A DNA stretch of 64,000 nucleotides, taken from Paenibacillus ginsengarvi. GTDB taxonomy: Bacteria; Bacillota; Bacilli; Paenibacillales; NBRC-103111. Position numbers and translations under genes: made by a program. The stretch is taken from assembly GCF_003626695.1 (NCBI RefSeq), contig NZ_RBAH01000002.1, forward strand, positions 186,001 to 250,000. Reading direction: 5' to 3'. The notes under the pieces were generated by a model. That model ran no database searches. It saw only the letters and a program-made list of their open reading frames with translations, and was not told the origin of the DNA. Positions 1 through 8,126 of this stretch are shown here, one piece after another; the stretch's first letter is position 1; each line of letters opens with the position of its first letter.

Positions 1-972
1 TTTGGGCAGGGCCTCGATTTGCTGTATTCCGGCTTCGCAGCCGATCATCCGACTTTATTCGTATCGCAAATGGCCGTGCCCGCAGGGGACAAGCTGACAT
101 CCATCTTCGCCGATCCCGTCTACAAGGAAACGATGTTGTTCGCCAGAAAGCTTTACCGGGAAAAGCTGATTCCGCAAAATACGCTTACGCAACCGCTCGA
201 GCACGTCCGGGAAAAGGTCACATCCGGCAAAGTGGCGGTCATGGCCGCATATAACGTGACTGATCTGACCCGCCGGGGAAACTTGACCCAGCAAGCTTCC
301 GCTTCGGGAGTCGGATACAAGCTTATTTGGCCGCTGCGCAAAGCCGAGGTGGACAAAACGAAAGTATGGCCGACCCAGTACGATTCGACCGGCTGGAACG
401 CATCCGTCATTACGACGAGCGCCGCCAATCCTGAGGGCATATACGCCTATTTGGATTGGCTGACCGGCGAGGAAGGGCAGCGCATTCTCAATTTCGGTCC
501 CGAGAGCATGTATTGGAGCGGAACCGACGAGTCGGGCTTTCCCTTGCTCAAGCCGAACTACTTCGACGAGACCGAGGAAATCAACCGGTTGCTCGGCGTA
601 TGGGATACGTTTCAGTGGGCCGGCAATTCCACCTTCATGAGCAAAGCGTGGGATAGCGTGGAGAAGCAGCGTTCGATGGCGGAGAAGGGAGCTCAGCCGC
701 AGCAGCCGATCAATTTGGCGACGTCTTACAATGCGACGCAATTCGTCAATTTGAACCCCGAGCCTTCGTCGGAGGAAGAACGAATTGCCGAAAAAGTGAG
801 CGAGATTTATGTCGAGGCGAGGGCGAAGGCGCTCGGCGCCGGAAGCGACGCCGAGGTCATCGCCGTTCTGGAGCAGGCGGACAAGGATGCGAAAGCGGCC
901 GGGTACGACAAGCTGCTCGAATTCAAGACCGCCAAATGGCGCGAAAACCGAGCCAAAATGAGCGCCAAGTAG
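1..972 (+). CDS. Extracellular solute-binding protein (ABC sugar uptake type), C-terminal part
   Basis: The reading frame is open from the first base, so the N-terminus, including any lipoprotein signal, lies outside the window; 323 residues are visible. The sequence reads as the C-terminal two thirds of a family-1-type extracellular solute-binding lipoprotein: a closing-lobe stretch with WNASVITTSAANPEGIYAYL followed by LDWLTGEEGQ, and a Lys/Ala-rich C-terminal helix, are typical of the long LipO/YtcQ-like binding proteins of Paenibacillus. The role expected from the family is capture of a sugar or oligosaccharide outside the membrane for an ABC importer. A YesN/YesM-type two-component pair follows 92 bp downstream on the same strand, the usual arrangement in which the sensor controls the transporter. 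The permease genes, if present, would be upstream of the window. The ligand cannot be predicted. Confidence 0.85.
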   Translation, partial: FGQGLDLLYSGFAADHPTLFVSQMAVPAGDKLTSIFADPVYKETMLFARKLYREKLIPQNTLTQPLEHVREKVTSGKVAVMAAYNVTDLTRRGNLTQQASASGVGYKLIWPLRKAEVDKTKVWPTQYDSTGWNASVITTSAANPEGIYAYLDWLTGEEGQRILNFGPESMYWSGTDESGFPLLKPNYFDETEEINRLLGVWDTFQWAGNSTFMSKAWDSVEKQRSMAEKGAQPQQPINLATSYNATQFVNLNPEPSSEEERIAEKVSEIYVEARAKALGAGSDAEVIAVLEQADKDAKAAGYDKLLEFKTAKWRENRAKMSAK

Positions 973-1064
973 CAGGATAACGGGACCTTGCCGGACGTAT
1001 AGATGGTACGGGGAGGGAAGGAGTTGACCCCTAACCGAAAACGATTCGGAAAGGACCGACACGT

Positions 1065-2633
1065 ATGTACAAAGTATTGCTCGCCGAAGACGAGCAGCTC
1101 GACCTGGAGGGACTTCTCCGTTTTATTCCATGGGAAGAGCTGGAGATGGAAGTCGCAGCCGCGGTAAACAGCGGCTTTGCGGCTCTGGAAGTCCTTGGCC
1201 GAGAGTCGATCGACGTACTCGTGACCGATATCCGAATGCCGAATATGTCCGGATTGGAGCTTGCCCGTCAAGCGATCGCGCTGCGGCCGGAGCTGAAGGT
1301 CGTGTTTGTAAGCGGCTATGCCGATTTCCAGTACGCGAAACAAGCGATCGACATGAACGCGTGCAGCTACGTGCTTAAGCCGGTCGACGACGACGAGTTG
1401 GCTCAGGCGCTGCGGACGGCGGCGGAGACGCTGAACCGGGAGCGGTTCGGCGCGAGCTTGGAGCAGACGTTCCGGCAGTCCGCGCCCTATATGAAAGACG
1501 AGCTGCTCGGCCGCCTGCTCGAAGGAAAGGCGGAAGGAGGGCCGGCGTTATCGCTTTTGGAGCCGTACGGATTGGACCGGATTCCGTTTCCCGCAGCGGT
1601 CGCTTTGTTCGAGTTCGACGACTTGGATTGGAAGCGGAGCTTGTACCGGGAAGAAGAACCCCCCGATAAGGTGCGGCAATGGTGCAGCGCGCTGCTCGGC
1701 ATATTCGGCTCGAAGGGGATCGATTATTGCTGCACAACGGAAGGCGACCGGATCGCGGTGATCATAAGCGAATCCGATCCGGCTTCCGAGCTCGAGAATA
1801 TGATAACGGAAATTAAAGCGGATACGAGGCTGTCCGTGACGGCTGGCCTTGGAGAAACGGCGTCCGGTTTGGACGAAGTTCACCGCTCCTACGTTCAGGC
1901 GGCGGAAGCACTAGCGTGCAAAATGTTTTACGGCAAAGGGAGGCTGATCGGACCTGCCGACCGCCGGCCGGGCATCGTGCGGGATGCCAAGGAGCTGGGC
2001 GACATTTTGAGCGGGCTGTTCGAGGCCATGTCGCATTATGACCTCGTCCGTCTAGACGACAGTATAGCCGAGTTGTTCGCGCTGGCCAAAAGCTTCGGGA
2101 CGAAAACTTCGATCTATCATTTCGTCCTGCATGCGATTGCCAAGCTGGATGACTACTTGCTCGGGTTCAACGAAAATTTTTACAAGCTGACCGGCACGGA
2201 GTTTCGGAGCATGGAGCTTCTCTTTTATTTTGAAACGGCCGAAGACATGCAGTCTTGGCTGCGCCGCAAAGTATTCGAAATATCCGAGAAGCTTCACGCC
2301 AAAAAAATGAAAAAAAACCGCCGGCTGATCGAGGAGATCAAACGGTACGTTGCAGACCATCTCGACCGGAGCATTACGGTGCGCGACGCGGCGAACCTAT
2401 TCTCGTTCGCTCCGAACTATTTGGGCCACCTGTTCAAGGAAGAAACCGGGATCAATTTCAGCGATTACGTCATCACTCAGCGGCTCGAGAAGGCGAAGCT
2501 GCTGCTGCAGGATCCGAAAATGAAAGTATACGAGGTCGCCGACCGGGTCGGCTACCGCAGCTTGCCTTACTTCAGCCGGCACTTCAAGGAAGTGTTCGGC
2601 ATGACGCCGGGCGAGTATCGCAGGCGGTGCTAG
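1065..2633 (+). CDS. YesN-like response regulator with AraC DNA-binding domain
   Basis: A 522-residue protein with an N-terminal receiver domain: acidic pocket in LLAEDE (residues 5-10), phosphoacceptor Asp55 in VTDIRMP, and the conserved Lys in YVLKPVDDDE near 105. A long middle region of the kind seen in YesN proteins follows, and the C-terminal 100 residues form an AraC-type double helix-turn-helix (RDAANLFSFAPNYLGHLFKE; YEVADRVGYRSLPYFSRHFK). The expected role is a cytoplasmic activator of carbohydrate transport or hydrolase genes after phosphorylation by the kinase encoded one base downstream (start 2635). The ATG at 1065 follows an AAAGG-like ribosome site. The order regulator then kinase, just after a solute-binding protein gene, suggests that it senses the same glycan. 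Likely targets are the flanking binding-protein operon and the GH18-like genes downstream; this is inferred only from position. Confidence 0.93.
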   Translation: MYKVLLAEDEQLDLEGLLRFIPWEELEMEVAAAVNSGFAALEVLGRESIDVLVTDIRMPNMSGLELARQAIALRPELKVVFVSGYADFQYAKQAIDMNACSYVLKPVDDDELAQALRTAAETLNRERFGASLEQTFRQSAPYMKDELLGRLLEGKAEGGPALSLLEPYGLDRIPFPAAVALFEFDDLDWKRSLYREEEPPDKVRQWCSALLGIFGSKGIDYCCTTEGDRIAVIISESDPASELENMITEIKADTRLSVTAGLGETASGLDEVHRSYVQAAEALACKMFYGKGRLIGPADRRPGIVRDAKELGDILSGLFEAMSHYDLVRLDDSIAELFALAKSFGTKTSIYHFVLHAIAKLDDYLLGFNENFYKLTGTEFRSMELLFYFETAEDMQSWLRRKVFEISEKLHAKKMKKNRRLIEEIKRYVADHLDRSITVRDAANLFSFAPNYLGHLFKEETGINFSDYVITQRLEKAKLLLQDPKMKVYEVADRVGYRSLPYFSRHFKEVFGMTPGEYRRRC

Positions 2634-2634
2634 G

Positions 2635-4365
2635 ATGCGGGCGGGGACGATTACATTCGGTCAAAAGCTCATATTGTCCTATCTGGCGTTCGTGCTAATT
2701 CCGGTCGTACTGATCGGCACTTATGCGTATACGTCGACGCTTCGCTCGGTCAAGGAGCAGTTTTCCGCAGGCATCCGGGGGACGCTCCGCCAGATGAAGG
2801 ACAATGTCGCGTATACGCTGGAAGATTTGAAGCGAGTGTCAGAGCTGCTGTATTACGACCAGAAGCTGCAGCAATATTTGCGCAGTTACGAGGAAGGCTG
2901 GTACAGCTACGAGGCGACGACGAACTACTTGAAGCCGAAGCTGCTCGGCACGATGAAATCGACCGGCAGTCCGATATGGCTGTCCGTTTATGTCGCCAGC
3001 AATACGCTGCCGGAAATTTACTACGTGGGGGACCCGGACGCCGATCCGCTGCGGACGAAGGTCGGCCAGTTCGAGCTGTACCATCTCGACCGGCTTGCGG
3101 ACCGTCCCTGGTATAAGGAGCTGCCGGAAGCGAAGGAACAGCCGGACGCGAGCTTGTATTGGAGGCAGATCGAAACGGATGCGGCGTTTCGCAACATTTC
3201 GCTCGTGCGGCGGCTCAATGACGAATACCGGCTCGACCAGCTCGGATTGATCCGCATTACGCTCAAAATCGGCGATTTGTTCAAGACGATCGACGCGCAA
3301 ATCGGGGAAGCGAGCTACATAGCCGTACGGAACGAAAAACGCGAGCTGATGTATGCTTCCGGCCAGCCTTACCCGCCGCCGGATAACGGCGGGTCGGCCG
3401 ACGATTATTTCAGCGTCGAGGAGACGGTTCCGGGACTCGGATGGACGATCGCGGCGTACGTACCGAACCGGCTTATCGAAAGCGGAGCGCTCAAAGTGCG
3501 CAGCTTGACTTTGTTCGTCTGCTTCGTCAGTTTCCTGTTCCTCGCCTTGCTCGGCATCGTCGTATCTCGGTTTTTCGCCAGCCGGGTGACGAAGGTTGTG
3601 TCGGTGCTCGACGCTTTTGGCGAAGGCGATTTCATGAAACGGACGGCCTATTCCGGTAACGACGAATTCGCCCGCATTTTTCGTGCGTTGAATGAGATGG
3701 GAGATCATACAGACAAGCTGATCCGTGAAGTGTACGTCGCCAATTTGCGCAAAAGGGAAGCCGAGCTTGAAGCGCTGCAGGCGCAAATCAATCCGCATTT
3801 TTTGTACAACACGCTCTCCTCTATAAGCCGCTTGGCGAAATTCGGGGAAATCGGCAAGCTGCACGAAATGGTAATGGCGCTGGCCCAATTTTACCGTCTT
3901 ACTTTGAGCGACGGGCGAACGATCATCCCGATTGAGGACGAATGGCAGCAGGCGCGGGCGTACATCGACATCCAGCGCATCAAGCATAAAGACAAACTGG
4001 ACTTCAGCTTCCGCATGGACGAGAGCATTTTTGAATTCGACACGATCAAGCTCATCCTGCAGCCGTTTATCGAAAACGTCCTGGAACATTCGTGGTACGG
4101 CGTCGACCGGATTCATCTGAAAATATGGGGTTATCCGCAGAACGAGGCAATCGTGTTCCAAATTATCGATGACGGCATCGGTATGCCGCGAGGAAGAGTC
4201 GACGACATTTTCGATCCGACTGGCATCAAGGCCGGCTACGGCATCCGAAACGTTCACGAGAGGATCAAGCTGCAGTTCGGGGAGCCTTACGGCGTCTCGA
4301 TATGCAGCGGACACGGCATCGGCACCTCCGTCAAAATCGTCGTTCCGAAATTCAGGAGCGGATAG
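2635..4365 (+). CDS. YesM-like sensor histidine kinase
   Basis: A 576-residue membrane kinase. The first transmembrane helix is at about 10-33 (ILSYLAFVLIPVVLIGTYAY), followed by a large extracellular sensor region of about 250 residues. A second helix at about 287-312 is followed by a HAMP-like segment. The His_kinase domain has phosphoacceptor His388 in INPHFLYNTL, typical of the LytS/YesM class. The ATPase domain follows, with ILQPFIENVLEHSW (N box) and IDDGIGMP and YGIRNVHERI (G boxes). It should autophosphorylate and pass the phosphate to the YesN-like regulator that ends two bases upstream; the near overlap implies translational coupling. Ligand unknown; the neighbouring solute-binding and GH18-like proteins make a carbohydrate signal likely. 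No sign of damage. Confidence 0.93.
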   Translation: MRAGTITFGQKLILSYLAFVLIPVVLIGTYAYTSTLRSVKEQFSAGIRGTLRQMKDNVAYTLEDLKRVSELLYYDQKLQQYLRSYEEGWYSYEATTNYLKPKLLGTMKSTGSPIWLSVYVASNTLPEIYYVGDPDADPLRTKVGQFELYHLDRLADRPWYKELPEAKEQPDASLYWRQIETDAAFRNISLVRRLNDEYRLDQLGLIRITLKIGDLFKTIDAQIGEASYIAVRNEKRELMYASGQPYPPPDNGGSADDYFSVEETVPGLGWTIAAYVPNRLIESGALKVRSLTLFVCFVSFLFLALLGIVVSRFFASRVTKVVSVLDAFGEGDFMKRTAYSGNDEFARIFRALNEMGDHTDKLIREVYVANLRKREAELEALQAQINPHFLYNTLSSISRLAKFGEIGKLHEMVMALAQFYRLTLSDGRTIIPIEDEWQQARAYIDIQRIKHKDKLDFSFRMDESIFEFDTIKLILQPFIENVLEHSWYGVDRIHLKIWGYPQNEAIVFQIIDDGIGMPRGRVDDIFDPTGIKAGYGIRNVHERIKLQFGEPYGVSICSGHGIGTSVKIVVPKFRSG

Positions 4366-4451
4366 GACCGGATGGGATGGGCCGCACCCCTTTTTTTTCG
4401 CAATCGTTGCAAAGTATAACTTTTCGTTGATTGGTGTGCTAAAACTTTCCT

Positions 4452-4465
4452 TGTAAGCGCTATAT
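4452..4465 (+). promoter_or_regulatory. cre-like catabolite repression site upstream of the first GH18-like gene
   Basis: The 14-mer TGTAAGCGCTATAT matches the CcpA cre consensus (TGWAANCGNTNNCA) except at its last two positions. It overlaps an AT-rich TATATTAT stretch about 70 bp before the GH18-like start at 4538. The match is imperfect, so the call rests on position and on the central AAGCGCT core, which also occurs upstream of the solute-binding protein at 11902 and the lyase at 30044. Confidence 0.3.
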
Positions 4466-4537
4466 TATGGAGTGGAAAGGAGGTCCAACTTATCATGCTT
4501 CGACAGCAAGATTATGGCATCAAGGAGAGGATAAGCG

Positions 4538-5797
4538 ATGATCACACGGAAAGCGGCAAGGCTGTTCATGTTGGTTGTCCTGTTGTCGTCACTGTTTACT
4601 CTGACCGCATACGGGCAGGAACCGACGGGTGCACAGACGGTGACGGATACGAGCCTAAGCGGGACCGTGGAATGGACGGTTAAGCGGACGGAGGAGCTGA
4701 CTTGGAAGCAGACGGAAGAAATTACGTATAAAGCTGAGTCGAAAGTCGACGGGGCCGGGAGCGGAGGTGTCGGAGCCGGTATGGCGCGACAGGTGAACAA
4801 TACGGCATATTTGAACTCTTACTGGTTTAGCGGGGTCGAGCCTTTGACCGACGCGCAAATGAAAGAACGCGTGCTGGAATTGCAGCAGTATAAGATTAAG
4901 TACCAGCTGGCGGATATCGGGATTCTCGTGGACAGCGCGGACGCATATAACGGCACGCTGCCGGAGGATGGCTACGCCGAGCTCGGCCGCTGGATGAAAC
5001 TATCGCGGGAGACGGATCCCGGTCAAAAAATAATCGCCACGGTCAACTACGGCAAACGATATTTTTGGCGGGACGGCAATCGGGTAAGCAACCCGAATTT
5101 CGGGAATGCCGTCTTTAACGACAATTTGCGGGCGTTTGCCGACAAAATCGTTAATCAAGGCGTCCTGTACGAGGGGCAGCGGTATAAAGCGGACGGCATC
5201 CAGCTCGATATCGAAGGATTTCTGCCGAACGATCCGGTGTTAAAGGCGACGGCACAGCATGTCCGGGGAGCTCTTAGCGATACCGCTCTTTATTCGATCG
5301 CCTCGCCGGCCGATCCGGCTGTATGGTCGGATGCTTATGTATCCGAAATGGCGGGCATTTTCAACATGCTGAACCCGATGATGTATGACCAATTGGGCTG
5401 GGGCTCTCCGGTCAATTCCCCGGAAACGTACCAGCAGTTATGGAAAACGACGATTATCCGGTACGCTCACGCCATCGCGAACAGCAGCCGCCCTTCCACG
5501 ATGCTGAACCCGACGATGCCCGCCTACGAGAAGAAAATTGCGGAAGACGGCACGGTGTACCACGACCCCGCCATCGAAAATATTTACAATGCGGCAAAGG
5601 GGTTGAAAATGGCAAGGGATCAGCTTGCGATCGACCGAAGAGCGAACCCGAATATCGTTAAAAACGGCGTGAACGGAGCGGGTATATTTTGGTGGAGCAA
5701 ATTTATTTGGATCGGACCGGATCCGAACGATCCTTACGGCCACGACTATGCGTTGGATCGAGATTGGTGGATGCAGGGGTGGGTGTCTCAGAAATAG
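4538..5797 (+). CDS. Secreted GH18-like TIM-barrel protein (first of a tandem pair)
   Basis: A 419-residue protein with a signal peptide of about 27 residues (hydrophobic LFMLVVLLSSLFTLTAYG). After a Thr/Glu-rich linker of about 50 residues, the rest is one globular domain. The segment ADGIQLDIEGF holds D219, D224 and E226 and resembles the GH18 signature DGxDxDxE on strand 4, with Gln in place of the middle Asp; LNPMMYDQLGW resembles the GH18 strand-6 MxYD motif. By analogy E226 would be the acid. Hydrolysis of a GlcNAc-containing or other beta-linked glycan outside the cell is possible but unproven. The start at 4538 follows AAGGAGAGGATAAGCG. A close paralogue (6003-7124) follows, separated by a terminator at 5822-5850, so the two are probably transcribed separately. 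Distance from classical chitinases is large; treat the substrate as unknown. Confidence 0.7.
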   Translation: MITRKAARLFMLVVLLSSLFTLTAYGQEPTGAQTVTDTSLSGTVEWTVKRTEELTWKQTEEITYKAESKVDGAGSGGVGAGMARQVNNTAYLNSYWFSGVEPLTDAQMKERVLELQQYKIKYQLADIGILVDSADAYNGTLPEDGYAELGRWMKLSRETDPGQKIIATVNYGKRYFWRDGNRVSNPNFGNAVFNDNLRAFADKIVNQGVLYEGQRYKADGIQLDIEGFLPNDPVLKATAQHVRGALSDTALYSIASPADPAVWSDAYVSEMAGIFNMLNPMMYDQLGWGSPVNSPETYQQLWKTTIIRYAHAIANSSRPSTMLNPTMPAYEKKIAEDGTVYHDPAIENIYNAAKGLKMARDQLAIDRRANPNIVKNGVNGAGIFWWSKFIWIGPDPNDPYGHDYALDRDWWMQGWVSQK

Positions 5798-5821
5798 GGC
5801 TTGCGAATAGGAACAGCTGAT

Positions 5822-5850
5822 TACCCGTCCCCGGTGGGGCGGGTATTTTT
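5822..5850 (+). terminator. Rho-independent terminator after the first GH18-like gene
   Basis: TACCCGTCCCC pairs with GGGGCGGGTA (one bulged T) around a three-base loop and is followed by five T. It lies 25 bp after the stop codon at 5797. Confidence 0.85.
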
Positions 5851-6002
5851 AACGAGTTGGGGACGCAAGTGGTTAGTTCTTTTCACGTATTTTTGCAAAA
5901 ATCGTGAAATCGCTATATCAAACGGACCTTCTCTTTCCGAAATATGCTATTGTATGGTTAATTAAACATAACCAGAATCGGTCATCAGGAGGAATAGCAG
6001 AA

Positions 6003-7124
6003 ATGAAAAGGAAAGCGGTGGTATCGTTCATAACGACGGCCATACTCGCATTCCTGTCGATGTCGCTTGTTGTGTTCGGACAAGAAGCGCGATCGGCGGA
6101 AGCGGATTCGCCGGAACTCACCCTGCAAGAAAACAATACCGCCTACTTGAATTCGTATTGGTTCAGCGGGGTCGAACCGATGACGAACGAACAGATGAAG
6201 GGGCGTGTTCTTGAGCTTTCGCAATACCGGATCAAATACCAGCTGGCGGATATCGGAATATTGGTCTCGAGCGGCAACAAGCAGAACGGATCGCTGCCGA
6301 AGGAAGGATACGCGGAACTCGGCCGCTGGATGAAACTGTCTAGGGAAACGGATCCGAACCAACGCATTATGGTCATGGTTAATGACGGCAGCCGGTATGT
6401 TTGGAAAAATGGTAAGCGGGTCGGCAACCCGAACTTCGGAAACGCCGTTTATAACGCCAACCTGCGGGCGGTAGCGGATTTATTCGTCAATCAAGGCGTT
6501 TCGTATGAAGGGAAGCTGTATAAAGCGGACGGCATCCAGCTAGATATCGAAGGATTTTTGCCGGACGACCCGAAATTGCTGGAGACGGCACGTTATGTGA
6601 AGGGCGTGTTGGGTGATGGCGCGATATTTTCGATTGCGGCTCCGGCGGATCCCGCCGTTTGGTCCGATGCCTACCTACGCGAGATGGCCGGCGTGTTCAA
6701 CATGCTGAACCCGATGATGTACGATCAGATGGGCTGGGAGTCGAAAATCGTTTCAAGCGAGTCGTATCAAGATTTTTGGAAGACCACCATCGTTAGGTAT
6801 GCCCATGCGATCGCGAGCAGCGGTCATCCGGAGACGAAGCTGAACCCGACGATGCCGGCTTACGAGCGTAAAATAACCGAGGATGGGATCGTCTACCACG
6901 ATCCCGAAATCGAAAACGTAAAAAACTCGGCTTTGGGTCTGGAAGCGGCCCGTCAGCAATTGGCGCTGGATCGGATTGCGACTCCCCAGTTGAACCCGAA
7001 CGGGGTGCACGGTGCGGGTTTGTTCTGGTGGAGCGCGTTCATCCGGCCGGGGGTTGACCCGCGCACCGGATATGACGGTTCACAGGACCGGTACAATTGG
7101 ATGGAGCTTTGGGTCCACCCTTAA
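6003..7124 (+). CDS. Secreted GH18-like TIM-barrel protein (second of a tandem pair)
   Basis: Start chosen at the ATG at 6003, because AGGAGG lies 8 bases upstream and a typical signal peptide follows (KRKAVVSFITTAILAFLSMS, cut near residue 26); an in-frame start at 5904 would add 33 residues without a ribosome site. The 373-residue product is a close paralogue of the protein at 4538-5797 over the whole catalytic domain, from NNTAYLNSYWFSGVEP to the C-terminus. It keeps the same GH18-like signature (DGIQLDIEG, D181 and E183) and LNPMMYDQ. It lacks the Thr/Glu-rich linker of its neighbour. A recent tandem duplication of an extracellular glycan-acting enzyme is the simplest reading. Substrate unknown; both copies keep the presumed acid Glu, so neither looks inactivated. 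Confidence 0.7.
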   Translation: MKRKAVVSFITTAILAFLSMSLVVFGQEARSAEADSPELTLQENNTAYLNSYWFSGVEPMTNEQMKGRVLELSQYRIKYQLADIGILVSSGNKQNGSLPKEGYAELGRWMKLSRETDPNQRIMVMVNDGSRYVWKNGKRVGNPNFGNAVYNANLRAVADLFVNQGVSYEGKLYKADGIQLDIEGFLPDDPKLLETARYVKGVLGDGAIFSIAAPADPAVWSDAYLREMAGVFNMLNPMMYDQMGWESKIVSSESYQDFWKTTIVRYAHAIASSGHPETKLNPTMPAYERKITEDGIVYHDPEIENVKNSALGLEAARQQLALDRIATPQLNPNGVHGAGLFWWSAFIRPGVDPRTGYDGSQDRYNWMELWVHP

Positions 7125-7259
7125 CGGATTCTAAATAAAGGCCTACCCCCGTATATCGAAGATAAGGCGCGAATCGTATTACTGCCGCTATTAATTTTTC
7201 AAGAGAGCAGACAAGCCCTTTGCCGCCTGAAAAAAAGATATCGGAGGTGCCTTTTTGAA

Positions 7260-7445
7260 ATGAATGCTAGAAAACCGGTTTCTTCCGCGCCGGAGCTGGA
7301 CGCCGAATGGATCGATTTGATCGCAGCGGCGCAAAGCATAGGGATTCCACTGGAAGAGGTCCGGCACTTCATTCGAGTAAGCGGTAATTCCGAATCCCAG
7401 GATCGGGAGGACATCAGAGTCGTCCATTTTCGCAAGACCAGATAG
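7260..7445 (+). CDS. sinI: SinI-like anti-repressor peptide
   Basis: A 61-residue protein whose middle (ELDAEWIDLIAAAQSIGIPL then EEVRHFI, about residues 12-38) matches the SinI/SinR dimerisation segment: LDxEWxxLIxxAxxxGIxxEExRxFI. There is no DNA-binding domain. In Bacillus, SinI binds SinR through this segment and relieves repression of matrix genes. The next gene (7585-7941) encodes a SinR-like protein with the same segment at its C-terminus, which supports the pairing. A GGAGGTG sequence lies 12 bases before the ATG, a slightly long spacing. The C-terminal 20 residues are charged and not conserved. The symbol is by analogy; orthology to the B. subtilis gene is not shown. Confidence 0.65.
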   Translation: MNARKPVSSAPELDAEWIDLIAAAQSIGIPLEEVRHFIRVSGNSESQDREDIRVVHFRKTR

Positions 7446-7458
7446 CGCAAGACCATTA

Positions 7459-7497
7459 GAATCCTTTCTCCTTGGGCGGGAGAAAGGAATTCTTTTT
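7459..7497 (+). terminator. Rho-independent terminator after the SinI-like gene
   Basis: CCTTTCTCC pairs with GGGAGAAAGG over a short loop and is followed by ATTCTTTTT. It separates the SinI-like gene from the SinR-like gene, so they can be expressed independently. Confidence 0.85.
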
Positions 7498-7584
7498 GTG
7501 TCCGCTATTAAAAATATTCGATGTTTGATAAAATGCTTGTAGAGATTAAATATAGAATATAACGGTCATCAAGGGGGGAGCATC

Positions 7585-7941
7585 ATGATAGGACAGCGCG
7601 TCAAGCAGCTGAGGGCCGAGAAAGGCTTGTCTTTGAACGAACTGGCGGAACGGGCCGGGGTCGCCAAATCCTACCTCAGCAGTATCGAGCGGGACATCCA
7701 AACGAATCCGTCGATCCATTTTTTGGAGAAAATATCGAAGGTGCTGGACGTACCGATGCAAACCTTTCTTCCGCCTGCGCCGCCGAATCCGTCAGAGTCG
7801 AGGAACGAGGAACAGGAGCTCGATCCGGAATGGACCAAGCTCGTCCGCGAAGCGATGGAGTCCGGAGTAACGAAGGAGCAGTTCCTCGAATTTCTTGAGT
7901 TTAATAAATGGCGCACCAAGCAGGTGAAGCATAAATCTTGA
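7585..7941 (+). CDS. sinR: SinR-like HTH (XRE) transcriptional repressor
   Basis: A 118-residue cytoplasmic regulator. Residues 1-62 form an XRE/Cro-type helix-turn-helix (GQRVKQLRAEKGLSLNELAE then RAGVAKSYLSSIERD), very like SinR and SlrR. After a proline-rich linker (PPAPPNPSES), residues about 75-112 carry the SinI/SinR interaction segment ELDPEWTKLVREAMESGVTK followed by EQFLEFLEF. In Bacillus, SinR represses biofilm matrix operons and is antagonised by SinI through this segment. The SinI-like gene directly upstream completes the pair. The ATG follows AAGGGGGGAGCATC, a strong ribosome site. The targets in this organism cannot be read from the sequence. Confidence 0.8.
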   Translation: MIGQRVKQLRAEKGLSLNELAERAGVAKSYLSSIERDIQTNPSIHFLEKISKVLDVPMQTFLPPAPPNPSESRNEEQELDPEWTKLVREAMESGVTKEQFLEFLEFNKWRTKQVKHKS

Positions 7942-7988
7942 ACGACAAGCGCGAGCCGCCGTAGGCCGCGGCCTTGTCGTTTTTTTTG
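7941..7988 (+). terminator. Rho-independent terminator after the SinR-like gene
   Basis: AACGACAAG pairs with CTTGTCGTT, with further GC pairing inside (GCGCGAGCC / GGCCGCGGC), followed by a run of T to 7987. It begins at the stop codon. Confidence 0.85.
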
Positions 7989-8053
7989 GCAACTTTCCCT
8001 AGAGCCGCACCAAAACAGGATCATTCATTGGTCGAATGGCGGCACATCATTAT

Positions 8054-8122
8054 AAAAAAGCTCCCGACACGGGCCGAATTTCACACGGGATGAAATCGGC
8101 TTTCGGACGCGGAGCTTTTTTT
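8054..8122. terminator. Long bidirectional terminator hairpin
   Basis: AAAAAAGCTCC (from 8054) pairs with GGAGCTTTTTTT (ending at 8122). An inner stem pairs CCGAATTTCA with TGAAATCGG. A/T runs on both flanks let it end the minus-strand LacI gene at 8127 and block read-through from the SinR side. Confidence 0.8.
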
Positions 8123-8126
8123 GCCA

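Noticed and set aside
55..1062. A 335-codon minus-strand open frame over the solute-binding gene
   Set aside because: It is Arg/Leu-rich, matches no family and is antisense to a clear solute-binding protein; an artefact of codon bias.
2839..4314. A 491-codon minus-strand open frame over the YesM-like kinase
   Set aside because: Composition is typical of a reverse-strand shadow and the plus strand encodes an unmistakable kinase.
4495..4683. 62-codon plus-strand frame with GAAAGGAGG upstream, before the first GH18-like gene
   Set aside because: The ribosome site is good, but the peptide overlaps the GH18-like gene in another frame, has no protein-like pattern and ends inside the signal-peptide region. 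A leader role cannot be shown.
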